DNA of 13,679 nucleotides, taken from positions 1 through 13,679 of the forward strand of contig DEWM01000097.1 of the NCBI GenBank assembly GCA_002363635.1, written 5' to 3'. The DNA comes from Caryophanales bacterium UBA3210. Lineage in GTDB: Bacteria > Bacillota_I > Bacilli_A > RFN20 > CAG-449. The notes under the pieces were generated by a model that was not told the DNA's origin, made no database searches, and saw nothing but the letters and a program-made list of their open reading frames with translations. A program made the position numbers and the translations under genes. Positions 6,363 through 13,107 of this stretch are shown one piece after another. Numbering within the stretch: the first letter of the stretch is position 1; each line of letters starts with the position of its first letter.

Positions 6363-7148
6363 ATGAACGATATTGTAAAGCAAATACTCTTTTATATAGT
6401 CATTTTGCTTACTAATATCATCCAATGCATTACAGGATTTGCAGGTACAGTACTTGCAATGCCATTCTCTTTAATGCTAGTAGGTTATGATGTGGCAAAA
6501 CCTATACTTAATGTATTAGGAATACTTGCTTCAATTGGAGTTATTATCTTCAATTACAAATCTATTAACCTTAAAGAATTCTTAAAAATTGTTCTTATCA
6601 TGGGAAGTGGTATGGCTATAGGTATCTTGCTTATCCATTACCTAGACATTGATAAACAAATACTCTATTTCATTCTTGCAGGGATTATCCTCATATTTAC
6701 AATAATTGGAATCTACGACAACTTCATAAGAAAAGAAGAAGTTGAAAATAAAGAAGAATCAATATGGAATAATATTCTCCTTTATTCAATCTTAGTAGCA
6801 TCTGGAGTAGTTCACGGAATGTTTGTATGTGGAGGTCCATTACTAGTTCTCTACGCTTCTAGAAAACTAAAATCTAGAGATGAATTTAGAGCGACTCTTT
6901 CTCTTTCTTGGACTACATTAAATACTATCATTTTAATAACTGATATTTCTCAAGGCTATTTTAGAAGTGAAGTCTTACCAAATATGATGATTACTTTAGG
7001 TATCTCTTCAGTAATCTTAGTAGGTGCAATAATTATCGGAAATATCATCGCGAAGAAATTAGAAAGAAAACCATTCTTAATTATTACATTTATTTTAATG
7101 GCAATCAGTGCTGTTTCATTAATCCTTAATGCCTGTGGAGTGATGTAA
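6363..7148 (+). CDS. TauE/SafE (TSUP) family membrane protein, probable DHPS exporter
   Basis: A 261-aa polytopic inner-membrane protein with about eight hydrophobic segments and the two-repeat build of the TSUP family. The first repeat has CITGFAGTVLAMP (22-34) and the second VVHGMFVCGGPLLVLY (149-164). A charged cytoplasmic linker (about 122-133, RKEEVENKEES) separates the halves. TSUP proteins move sulfonates, sulfite and related anions. Here the end product of the pathway is DHPS, which cannot be used by the other genes in view, so export is the likely role. The gene starts one base after sftI. Its ribosome binding site (AGAGGT at 6343-6348) is rather far away, so translation may be coupled to sftI. 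Confidence 0.83.
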   Translation: MNDIVKQILFYIVILLTNIIQCITGFAGTVLAMPFSLMLVGYDVAKPILNVLGILASIGVIIFNYKSINLKEFLKIVLIMGSGMAIGILLIHYLDIDKQILYFILAGIILIFTIIGIYDNFIRKEEVENKEESIWNNILLYSILVASGVVHGMFVCGGPLLVLYASRKLKSRDEFRATLSLSWTTLNTIILITDISQGYFRSEVLPNMMITLGISSVILVGAIIIGNIIAKKLERKPFLIITFILMAISAVSLILNACGVM

Positions 7149-7149
7149 T

Positions 7150-8244
7150 ATGGCAAAAGGAATTAATTTAAATAATTTAAAAAATCAAAATAGAAGTTCT
7201 CTACTTTATTTACTAAATACTTATGGAGAATTGAGTAGAAAAGAACTCTCTAAAAAACTTAATTTAACTCCTGCGGCAATTACTAAAATTGTCCAAGAAT
7301 TAATTGAATCAAACGACGTTAAAGAAGGCTTATCTATAAGTAAAGGACTAGGTAGAAAAGAAGTCTTAGTCTCCTTAAATCTTGAAGATAAATTATTATA
7401 TGGTCTTAACGTTGAAATGGATCATATCACCTTATCATTTTCCACATTCTCTGGAAAATTAATAAAAAGAAAAATTATCCCTTTTAATAACGATTTTACT
7501 TACGTTATTAAAGAGGCTAAAGATTATTATTTATTAAATAATATCAACGTACAGGTTATATCTTTATGTATTATCGGTAATCTAGATGGATTTGGAGTAT
7601 ATAAAGATATCGATTATCAAAAAATCTTAGAAGAAACTTTTAATAAAAAAGTTATTGTCTCAAATAACGTTAAAGCCTTTGCAACTGCAGGACTTATCTT
7701 TGACAACAAAAAAGAAGAAGATTCATTACTCTTCTTTAAATGGGGACCGGGAATTGGTTCTTCCATTGTCTCTAACGGCAAAGTTGTTACTGGTAACGAT
7801 TATAGTAGTACAGAAATCGGCCATTACATCATTCATCCATTAAGTGAGAAAAAATGTAGATGTGGTCGAAAAGGCTGTTTAGAAACAGAAGTTTCTTTAA
7901 AAGAAATCTTAAATCAAGTTAAACAAAGTGGAAAAGATTTAACTATTGAAGAAATCTTAGAATCCAAAGATGAAGAAATAATCAAACTCATCGATTCTAA
8001 AATTAATCTCTCTGCTTTAGCTCTTGTTAATACCGCGACTATATTAAATGTTCACGACATTGTTCTCTTTGGTTCAATGTTCAATAATCCTACTTTCGCC
8101 GAAAAATTTATCTCAAAGTGTTTACAGCTAAACCCAACTCTAACAAAAGAAAACATTCGAGTTTCAGCTTTAAATTCTTCAAGTGGATATATCGGCGCTT
8201 GTGCTATAGCAGCACAACAACTGTTTTTCGAGAAAGGAATATAG
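7150..8244 (+). CDS. ROK family transcriptional regulator of the sulfoquinovose operon
   Basis: A 364-aa regulator with an N-terminal winged helix-turn-helix (about 14-75; recognition region SRKELSKKLNLTPAAITKIV, 29-48) and a C-terminal ROK sugar-binding domain. The ROK zinc site is intact: H225 and C236-R-C238-G-R-K-G-C243. Kinase function is lost. The ATP motif DxGxT is replaced by GLNVEMDHITLS (85-96), and the catalytic Asp of the usual E-N-D-A segment is Val (SNNVKAFA, 171-178). It is therefore a pure regulator, probably sensing SQ or a pathway intermediate and autoregulated as part of the operon. It starts one base after the exporter gene, with GGAG overlapping the exporter's end. Best candidate binding site: the inverted repeat at 741-763. 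E. coli controls its SQ genes with a DeoR-type regulator, so the regulator class differs. Confidence 0.86.
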   Translation: MAKGINLNNLKNQNRSSLLYLLNTYGELSRKELSKKLNLTPAAITKIVQELIESNDVKEGLSISKGLGRKEVLVSLNLEDKLLYGLNVEMDHITLSFSTFSGKLIKRKIIPFNNDFTYVIKEAKDYYLLNNINVQVISLCIIGNLDGFGVYKDIDYQKILEETFNKKVIVSNNVKAFATAGLIFDNKKEEDSLLFFKWGPGIGSSIVSNGKVVTGNDYSSTEIGHYIIHPLSEKKCRCGRKGCLETEVSLKEILNQVKQSGKDLTIEEILESKDEEIIKLIDSKINLSALALVNTATILNVHDIVLFGSMFNNPTFAEKFISKCLQLNPTLTKENIRVSALNSSSGYIGACAIAAQQLFFEKGI

Positions 8245-8246
8245 AA

Positions 8247-9683
8247 ATGGAAAACAACAATAACTTAATTGCTAAGTCAAGTGGTCTTAAAACTAAAGAC
8301 TATATTGCTTACGCTATGGGGGATGTTGGATGTTGTTTAGTCTTTTCACTAGTTGCTTCGGTACTACAGACTTTCTACACTGACGTTCTCATTCTTAATC
8401 CACTATTTGTAATGCTTATCTTTGTTATTGCACGTGTATGGGATGCAATTAACGACCCAATGATGGGTAGAATCTGTGACGTAACTAAACCTACTAAATG
8501 GGGGAAATATCGTCATTGGTTCATTTGGGGAGGAATACCTCTTGCCGCTTCTGCAATCTTAATGTTTGCAAAATTCCCTGGACTAGTTGTTGAAAACACT
8601 GCAACAATTGGAGCATACATCTTTGCAGGTGTAACTTACATAATCTTCGGTATGCTCTACACTATGGTCCAAATTCCATATGGATCACTTGCTTCAGTTG
8701 TTACCTTAGATGAAAAAGAAAGAACTAAATTATCTGTCTTTAGATCTGTAGGTTCAACACTTGGTTCACTTCCAGTAATGGTCTTACAAATGGTAATGTT
8801 TGATGAAAACAAAGCTGTTAAATACAACGTCTTAATTATCGGTGTAATCATTATGGCAGTTCTTTCACTTGCCGCATTAATTTATGCATTCTACGGCAAC
8901 GTTGAAAGAGTTAAGATTGAACCTAAAGTACGTCAAAAAGGCGATACTAAGAAAGCTGTTAAGAACGCATTAACTAATCGTTCACTTCTTGCTATTGCAG
9001 TTGCAGGTATGTTGCTTTTAGCAGGTCAAATGTTTACTCAATCATATTACACATATTTAATTAGACAGTACTTTGGTAGAAAAGGTATTTGGATTTCTCT
9101 TCCAACAATCTTAACTTATGTACCTATGGCAATCTTAATGTGCTTTACTCCAAAGCTTGTAAGAAAGTTCGGTAAAAAAGAAATTACTGCAGTAGGTATG
9201 GTCATTGCAGCAGTATGTAATTTTGCAATGTTCTTCTTACAATTCTTACCAAGAGACATCGCTTTATATGGCTTTATGGGCTTATGCTTTATCTCTGGTT
9301 TTGGTTTAAACCTCTTTGCATTACAAGTATGGGCAATGGCAACTGACGCAATTGATGATGTAGAAGTAAAAACAGGATCAAAAGAAAGTGGTACAGCATA
9401 TTCTGTCTTCATGTTCTTTAGAAAAATGGGTCAAGTTATTTCAGCAGTCGCAGTTAACGGAGCACTTGTATCATTTGGATATTTTGCCTCAGCTTCATCT
9501 GATTTCACATTCACTGAAAGTCAATTATCTATGATGTTTAATCTTGCTACTCTTATCCCAGCAGTTATGTTTGGTATTATGGCACTTGTATTATTCTTCT
9601 GGTATCCATTATCAAAACAAAAAGTTGCAGAACTTCAAGATGCAAAAGAAAAACGCTTAGAAGAAGCTGAAAAAACAATTTAA
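8247..9683 (+). CDS. GPH-family sugar:cation symporter, probable SQ or SQ-glycerol importer (YihO/YihP-like)
   Basis: A 478-aa secondary transporter of the glycoside-pentoside-hexuronide:cation family (MelB/YihO/YihP type) in the major facilitator fold, with about twelve membrane segments. Family marks: YAMGDVG near the N-terminus, the conserved acidic pair in RVWDAINDPMMG, and the loop DVTKPTKWGKYRHW. The charged C-terminal tail (QKVAELQDAKEKRLEEAEK) is predicted cytoplasmic. The start is the ATG at 8247, with AAAGGA at 8233-8238, 8 bases ahead and overlapping the ROK stop. The in-frame extension from 8118 runs through the ROK gene and has no such site. Last gene of the operon, followed by a terminator. 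Both known YihO-type importers and this protein are GPH members, which supports uptake of SQ or SQ-glycerol; the exact substrate is inferred from context. Confidence 0.87.
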   Translation: MENNNNLIAKSSGLKTKDYIAYAMGDVGCCLVFSLVASVLQTFYTDVLILNPLFVMLIFVIARVWDAINDPMMGRICDVTKPTKWGKYRHWFIWGGIPLAASAILMFAKFPGLVVENTATIGAYIFAGVTYIIFGMLYTMVQIPYGSLASVVTLDEKERTKLSVFRSVGSTLGSLPVMVLQMVMFDENKAVKYNVLIIGVIIMAVLSLAALIYAFYGNVERVKIEPKVRQKGDTKKAVKNALTNRSLLAIAVAGMLLLAGQMFTQSYYTYLIRQYFGRKGIWISLPTILTYVPMAILMCFTPKLVRKFGKKEITAVGMVIAAVCNFAMFFLQFLPRDIALYGFMGLCFISGFGLNLFALQVWAMATDAIDDVEVKTGSKESGTAYSVFMFFRKMGQVISAVAVNGALVSFGYFASASSDFTFTESQLSMMFNLATLIPAVMFGIMALVLFFWYPLSKQKVAELQDAKEKRLEEAEKTI

Positions 9684-9692
9684 TAATAGTTA

Positions 9693-9726
9693 AAAAGGCA
9701 TTCTTTCATTTCAAGGAATGTCTTTT
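9693..9726. terminator. Bidirectional terminator between the sulfoquinovose operon and tcdA
   Basis: AAAAGGCATTCTTT (9693-9706) pairs with AAGGAATGTCTTTT (9713-9726) over 14 positions, including two G-U pairs, with a 6-base loop. A-runs and T-runs at both bases give a U-tail in either direction. It fills the gap between two convergent stop codons. Confidence 0.85.
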
Positions 9727-9727
9727 A

Positions 9728-10474
9728 TTATGCACCTGGAGTATCGTTTTTAATACCAGTTATATCTTTAATAATTTCACTAGCAATAATTAATCCCATA
9801 ACTGAAGGAACAAAGATAGTAGAACCTGGAACATCTTTTCTACCTTTAACTTCATCATTATGATAAGAAATATCTTCAAGTGGCTTAAGTGGCTTTTCTA
9901 AAGAATAAACACATTTAACATTAGTAATCTGTCTTTTCTTTAATTGATTTCTCATAACTTTTGCAAGTGGATCAACTTTAGTTTTAGAAATATCACTTAC
10001 TCTAAGTAATGTAGGATTAATTTTATTTCCTGCACCTAAAGCACAGATAATAGGAACATTATTTTCCTTACATTTTTGAATAATCGCGATTTTAGCAGTT
10101 ACTGTATCTACAGCATCTACTACATAATCATAAGAAGAAAAATCAAATTCATCTTGGTTAGATGGTAAGAAGAAACATTTTCTAGTTTCAATTTCAGCAT
10201 CCTTATTAATAGATAAGATTCTATCTTTCATTACATCAACCTTATTCAAAGAACATGTATCTAATGTCGCGATAATCTGTCTATTAATATTAGTAACGTC
10301 AACATCGTCATTGTCGATTAAAACGAATTTACCAATTCCACTTCTTGCTAAGGCTTCTACTACGTATCCACCTACTCCTCCAACACCAAAAATAGCAACT
10401 CTCTTATTTTTTAAGAGTTCCATATTTTCTTTACCAAGTAATAATTGAGTTCTAAAAAATTGATTTATTTCCAT
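9728..10474 (-). CDS. tcdA: tRNA threonylcarbamoyladenosine dehydratase TcdA (CsdL/YgdL)
   Basis: A 248-aa E1/ThiF-like enzyme that uses ATP to cyclise t6A at position 37 of ANN-decoding tRNAs to ct6A. The nucleotide-binding loop is GVGGVGGYV (30-38), followed by D54 and D56 in the LIDNDDVD strand, the N64-R65-Q66 motif and K78. VVDAVDT (118-124) is the acceptor-domain signature. KPLEDISYH and RKDVPGSTIFVPSVMGL are typical of TcdA rather than ThiF or MoeB, and no zinc CxxC pairs are present. Length is normal. AAGGAG is placed well ahead of the ATG. It is monocistronic and convergent with the sulfoquinovose operon, an ordinary housekeeping gene with no link to it. Confidence 0.95.
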   Translation of the reverse strand: MEINQFFRTQLLLGKENMELLKNKRVAIFGVGGVGGYVVEALARSGIGKFVLIDNDDVDVTNINRQIIATLDTCSLNKVDVMKDRILSINKDAEIETRKCFFLPSNQDEFDFSSYDYVVDAVDTVTAKIAIIQKCKENNVPIICALGAGNKINPTLLRVSDISKTKVDPLAKVMRNQLKKRQITNVKCVYSLEKPLKPLEDISYHNDEVKGRKDVPGSTIFVPSVMGLIIASEIIKDITGIKNDTPGA

Positions 10475-10503
10475 AATAATCTCCTTGAGTTAAGGCTAAT
10501 AAT

Positions 10504-10533
10504 ATCATAAATAATTTGTTTGAATTAGGTCAA
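10504..10533 (-). promoter_or_regulatory. tcdA promoter
   Basis: On the minus strand TTGACC (10528-10533) and TATGAT (10504-10509) are 18 bases apart, one mismatch each from consensus. The start of transcription would fall close to 10497, about 23 bases ahead of the tcdA start. Confidence 0.7.
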
Positions 10534-10617
10534 ATTAAAATTACTATTTTCAATACAATAAATTTCTCTTAATGTTTGAGGTAAATAATCACCATTATCA
10601 AATGTGAATCCTGCAGT
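10525..10617 (-). pseudogene. Possible gene remnant (about 30 codons)
   Basis: A minus-strand frame ending in TAA at 10525-10527 reads like protein (TAGFTFDNGDYLPQTLRE, then IYCIENSNFNLT). It is cut off upstream by TGA at 10618-10620; reading past that adds AVDNKHLK. No start codon or ribosome binding site fits, and the tcdA -35 is built from its last codons. I do not recognise the family, and it may be chance. The 10534-10812 gap holds no intact gene. Confidence 0.25.
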
Positions 10618-10652
10618 TCATTTCAAATGTTTATTATCAACTGCTAAAAAGC

Positions 10653-10674
10653 AAAAAAGAGCTCCTAAAAGCTC
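10653..10674 (-). terminator. Terminator for the lipoprotein genes
   Basis: On the minus strand GAGCT-TTTAGG-AGCTC (10659-10674) is a 5-bp GC-containing hairpin followed directly by six U residues (10653-10658). It lies about 140 bases past the stop of the downstream lipoprotein gene. No closer terminator is seen on that strand. Confidence 0.6.
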
Positions 10675-10725
10675 AAAACATATGGTTCAAAAGGCCTAAT
10701 ACTTATGATATTAAGTCAGTTTTAC

Positions 10726-10826
10726 TATAATGTACAAAGATAACTATAGCAATACAATTGCGACAATTTCAAATTTTGTAACAACAATAACTAGGATTAT
10801 TTAAATTTGAGATTATTGTTTTTTAT
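10726..10826 (+). ncRNA. Possible small plus-strand transcript (weak)
   Basis: A perfect TATAAT at 10726-10731 (poor -35, TTATGA at 10703-10708) is followed about 50 bases later by AACAATAA (10782-10789). This can pair with TTATTGTT (10813-10820), which is followed by further T residues. Together they could make a transcript of about 90 bases antisense to the end of the lipoprotein gene. The large AT-rich loop makes the terminator weak, and no coding frame lies inside. Confidence 0.2.
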
Positions 10827-11742
10827 ATATTCCAAATTTAAAAACTTTATCCTCTATTTTAGTAGGACTATATTCATGGTGATATAGACTAGTAATTGAA
10901 ATTGAACTATCTATAATTTCAAAATTGCCTCTCAAGTAAAAATCAGGTGGATAATCATGAGAAAAGGTCATATCGTAGTTTTCTCTATCTTCTCTCTTGA
11001 TATATTGGTATGGATCATGTTCAATAAATAGATATATTGTTTTCTTGTCTTTTGCAGTCCAATAAACTCCTTCAACTATTTCATCACCGTTTTCATATTT
11101 GAATAAAGCGTAGCTATATGGTTTAGGCATAACAAATGTTATTGACACATTTTCATTTAAAGCATATGTTCCAGCAGGTACTTGATAATAACTAGCATAC
11201 TTATAATTATTTTTTTCTTGTTTGTATTCTTTTCCTTCAAGAACATATGTTCCAAGTTTATAAGGAAGTTCACTTATTCTATAAATATGCGCATATATTC
11301 TTCCATCATTCATACCTTCTGATCTTTCTTCTTTTATTGTGGTAAATTGAGTAAAATCAGATTCAAAATCATCTACATATGTGTAAACCCAATCTTCTTT
11401 AACTTCACCAGTTCTTTTTAAAATAAAACTTAAAGTATAAGTATTGTTTCCATCATTAGATTTATAAACACATCTATAGGAGCCAGAATGCTTAATATTT
11501 CCATCTTCAACATAATTAAAAGACATAGCATCTTTAGTACCATTAAATTCAAAATATGTATTTGTCACCTTTTTATTATCATCAAGTAAATACCATTTAC
11601 CGGTAGATGAGTCCAGTTCTTCTTTATATTCTGTTATGTCTTCTTTAGAACTAGTACCACTATTAAAAAGGCTACAAGCTGTTAAAGAAAACAAAGGAAT
11701 AATTAATAATAACGATACCATATATTTCATTAATTTCTTCAC
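10813..11742 (-). CDS. Predicted lipoprotein of unknown function
   Basis: A 309-aa exported lipoprotein. The start is the GTG at 11740-11742, chosen because GGAGGTGA lies 7 bases ahead; the frame stays open 17 codons further but without a site. The signal peptide has KK at 2-3, a hydrophobic core (about 8-20) and the lipobox LTAC with lipidated C23. The mature part is rich in Tyr, Asp, Glu and Lys and looks mainly beta-stranded. Two stretches look alike, around NTYFEFNGTKDAMSFNYVE and SITFVMPKPYSYALFKYE. Each is followed by a G-x-Y segment (SGSYRCVYK and VEGVYWTAK), hinting at a duplicated beta domain. I recognise no family. It lies 95 bases after a second lipoprotein gene with no terminator between, so they are probably co-transcribed. 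It would sit on the outer face of the membrane. Confidence 0.82.
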   Translation of the reverse strand: MKKLMKYMVSLLLIIPLFSLTACSLFNSGTSSKEDITEYKEELDSSTGKWYLLDDNKKVTNTYFEFNGTKDAMSFNYVEDGNIKHSGSYRCVYKSNDGNNTYTLSFILKRTGEVKEDWVYTYVDDFESDFTQFTTIKEERSEGMNDGRIYAHIYRISELPYKLGTYVLEGKEYKQEKNNYKYASYYQVPAGTYALNENVSITFVMPKPYSYALFKYENGDEIVEGVYWTAKDKKTIYLFIEHDPYQYIKREDRENYDMTFSHDYPPDFYLRGNFEIIDSSISITSLYHHEYSPTKIEDKVFKFGIYKKQ

Positions 11743-11837
11743 TATCTCACCTCCACAAAAAGTGTCAGTCACATATACATTTTGATACCTCAAATAATTT
11801 CACTAATTTTTAAAAAATATTGCTTTATTTTCTATTT

Positions 11838-12536
11838 TTATTCTTTGAAGAATCCTTGATGATCCACCATATTCTCAATAGTTTCTACTGAATCGAAATG
11901 GAAAGGATATATTTCGCTTAGTTGATATATCTTGCTATGGTAGCTTGGTTTAGTTTCTGTATTATCAACATAAAAATTAAAAGGAATAGGATCGTATACT
12001 CCCCAACTATAGACCCAATAAAAGTCACCCTTTACGTTATAATCATAGTCATGACTTCCAAAAGGAGAATTCATATAGACCTCTTTAGCTTCATCCATGA
12101 TGTCATATAAGTAGTTGTTATAAAAAGTTTCGATAACTTGGGTTCCATAAGCGTTTCCGGTTTTGGCGTTTATTTTGTCTTTATAAAATTTACCTTCGCC
12201 CAAATAGGAATCCATATAGATGCAGTAGAACTTGACATCGCTTCTTTTCTTTAAAAATTCTTCGATGTATTTATATTGTTGCCCACTTCCACCTTTGCCT
12301 TTGTCTCCATCGGAATTATGAATAAGGGAAATAATGACTTTTGAGCCGAATTCCTCAGTATTATGAAAAAAGCCTGCCAATAGATTACTCGCATGATTAA
12401 CTTTAGTAGGATCAAAGGTCCAAGCGTGCTTAAGATAGAATTCATCTGCTGGTTCTTCTTTATATTTGTTACTACTACATGATGGCAAGCTAAAAACTGA
12501 TGTTAGTATTAATAAAAATGATATTATCTTTTTCAA
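11838..12536 (-). CDS. Predicted lipoprotein of unknown function (TTG start)
   Basis: A 232-aa exported lipoprotein. The start is the TTG at 12534-12536, preceded by AGAGGTGATACGA, which places it correctly; the 13 codons upstream in frame have no such site. Signal peptide: KK at 2-3, hydrophobic core 4-17, lipobox LPSC with C20. The mature region starts with a polar linker, then a domain with VIISLIHNSDGDKGKGGSG (67-85), EEFLKKRSDVKFYCIYMDSY (92-111) and many aromatic residues towards the C-terminus (DYDYNVKGDFYWVYSWGVYD). The alternating beta and helix pattern resembles a compact hydrolase-like or nucleotide-binding fold, but no catalytic motif is certain. I recognise no family. It is upstream of, and probably co-transcribed with, the other lipoprotein gene. 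Confidence 0.8.
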   Translation of the reverse strand: MKKIISFLLILTSVFSLPSCSSNKYKEEPADEFYLKHAWTFDPTKVNHASNLLAGFFHNTEEFGSKVIISLIHNSDGDKGKGGSGQQYKYIEEFLKKRSDVKFYCIYMDSYLGEGKFYKDKINAKTGNAYGTQVIETFYNNYLYDIMDEAKEVYMNSPFGSHDYDYNVKGDFYWVYSWGVYDPIPFNFYVDNTETKPSYHSKIYQLSEIYPFHFDSVETIENMVDHQGFFKE

Positions 12537-12555
12537 TCGTATCACCTCTATTAAT

Positions 12556-12561
12556 ATTATA
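12556..12561 (-). promoter_or_regulatory. Likely -10 box for the lipoprotein pair
   Basis: A perfect TATAAT on the minus strand lies 19 bases ahead of the TTG start. The -35 at the right distance (TAGAAA) is poor, so strength is uncertain. The leader would be very short. Confidence 0.4.
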
Positions 12562-12693
12562 CTTGAGTTTATCAATTATTTCTACACTGCTAGATTCCAT
12601 CAGGTACTATGTCGTCAATAAAGACTTCTAGCGTAATTTCTAATGTTAAAGGTAGACAATTTTAATACAAATACCCCTTTGACTAATGAATGA

Positions 12694-12766
12694 TGTCCCT
12701 TATAAGAAAACATGTCCGTTTATATCAAATTTTATTTTCCGATATATCATTTTATCCTTTTATATC
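12694..12766. repeat. Four degenerate direct repeats, IS-end-like
   Basis: Four units share a TCC-then-TATA pattern: TGTCCCTTATA (12694-12704), TGTCCGTTTATATCA (12713-12727), TTTTCCGATATATCA (12735-12749) and ATCCTTTTATATC (12754-12766). Their CC dinucleotides are spaced 19, 23 and 17 bases apart. Repeated transposase-binding units like this occur at the ends of IS21-family elements. No transposase gene is present, so it would be a remnant. The last two units overlap the end of the truncated gene at 12747-12974. Confidence 0.35.
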
Positions 12767-12974
12767 TTTGGTTTTTGCTTGTGGGTTTACTAGGATATTC
12801 TAAGATCAAATACCCTTTTTCAATAACCGGATTAAGATAGTTCTTTCTTAAAGTTTCTTTGCTTTTTAGCCCTAATAAGTCCATGATTTCATTTGCGGTC
12901 ATAAACACACCAAAAGGCATTAGTGATAACAGTTTTTTAGTGTATATAGAATTCTCAGAATATATTGATATGTT
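12747..12974 (-). pseudogene. C-terminal remnant of an ATP-binding/RecG-like (AlbA_2-type) protein
   Basis: A minus-strand frame open from 12974 to a TGA at 12747. From the ATG at 12920 it gives 57 residues: FMTANEIMDLLGLKSKE, TLRKNYLNPVIEKGYL, then YPSKPTSKNQRYKRIK. The core, a helix-turn-helix with (R/H)E-T-(F/L)-R-K-x-YLNP and a KP-x-S-x-NQ-x-Y ending, is what I know from the C-terminal winged helix of RecG-related or Fic-type ATP-binding proteins several hundred residues long. The rest of such a gene is missing; a TAA closes the frame at 12975-12977. No ribosome binding site precedes the ATG. It is the only frame here that ends in TGA. It could be a free-standing small DNA-binding protein, but a truncated relic is more likely. 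Confidence 0.5.
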
Positions 12975-12999
12975 TTAAATCAAATAGTCATTGTTTATA

Positions 13000-13034
13000 C
13001 AAGATATCTTGCTTATTATCTTGCTTATAAGCAA
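13000..13034. repeat. Tandem 12-bp duplication flanked by two palindromes
   Basis: TATCTTGCTTAT occurs twice in direct tandem (13005-13016 and 13017-13028). The left copy overlaps the perfect palindrome CAAGATATCTTG (13000-13011), and the right copy overlaps the perfect palindrome TTGCTTATAAGCAA (13021-13034). The right palindrome abuts the A-run of the acetyltransferase terminator. Confidence 0.7.
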
Positions 13035-13061
13035 ATAAAAAGTGCCGAATTGTATCGACAC
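13035..13061 (-). terminator. Terminator of the acetyltransferase gene
   Basis: On the minus strand GTGTCGA-TACAAT-TCGGCAC (13042-13061) forms a 7-bp stem with one U-G pair and a 6-base loop, followed by UUUUUAUUU. It begins 47 bases past the acetyltransferase stop codon. In the plus direction the same stem has a C-A mismatch and no U-run. Confidence 0.7.
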
Positions 13062-13107
13062 ATTTATACTGTTTTGGCTTGGAACTAGTTAATTAATACA
13101 ATTTAAA

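Noticed and set aside
7150..8244. ROK protein as a sugar kinase
   Set aside because: The ATP motif and catalytic Asp are missing and an HTH domain is present.
8118..8246. Long N-terminal extension of the GPH transporter
   Set aside because: It is the ROK gene read in another frame; AAAGGA ahead of the ATG at 8247 sets the start.
9116..9412. 98-codon minus-strand frame within the transporter gene
   Set aside because: It is a shadow of the transporter coding sequence with no ribosome binding site or recognisable motif; the same holds for the opposite-strand frames at 1891-2145, 5251-5502, 5629-5886, 6956-7156 and 12251-12445.
10618..10620. TGA read as Trp (Mycoplasma-type code)
   Set aside because: TGA would fit Trp in the remnant at 10525-10650, but all intact genes use TGG for Trp and contain no in-frame TGA, so a decayed frame is simpler.
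12590..12661. Short minus-strand frame ending LEVFIDDIVPDGI
   Set aside because: It looks protein-like but is only 23 codons between stops with no start; too short to call a gene or name a parent family.
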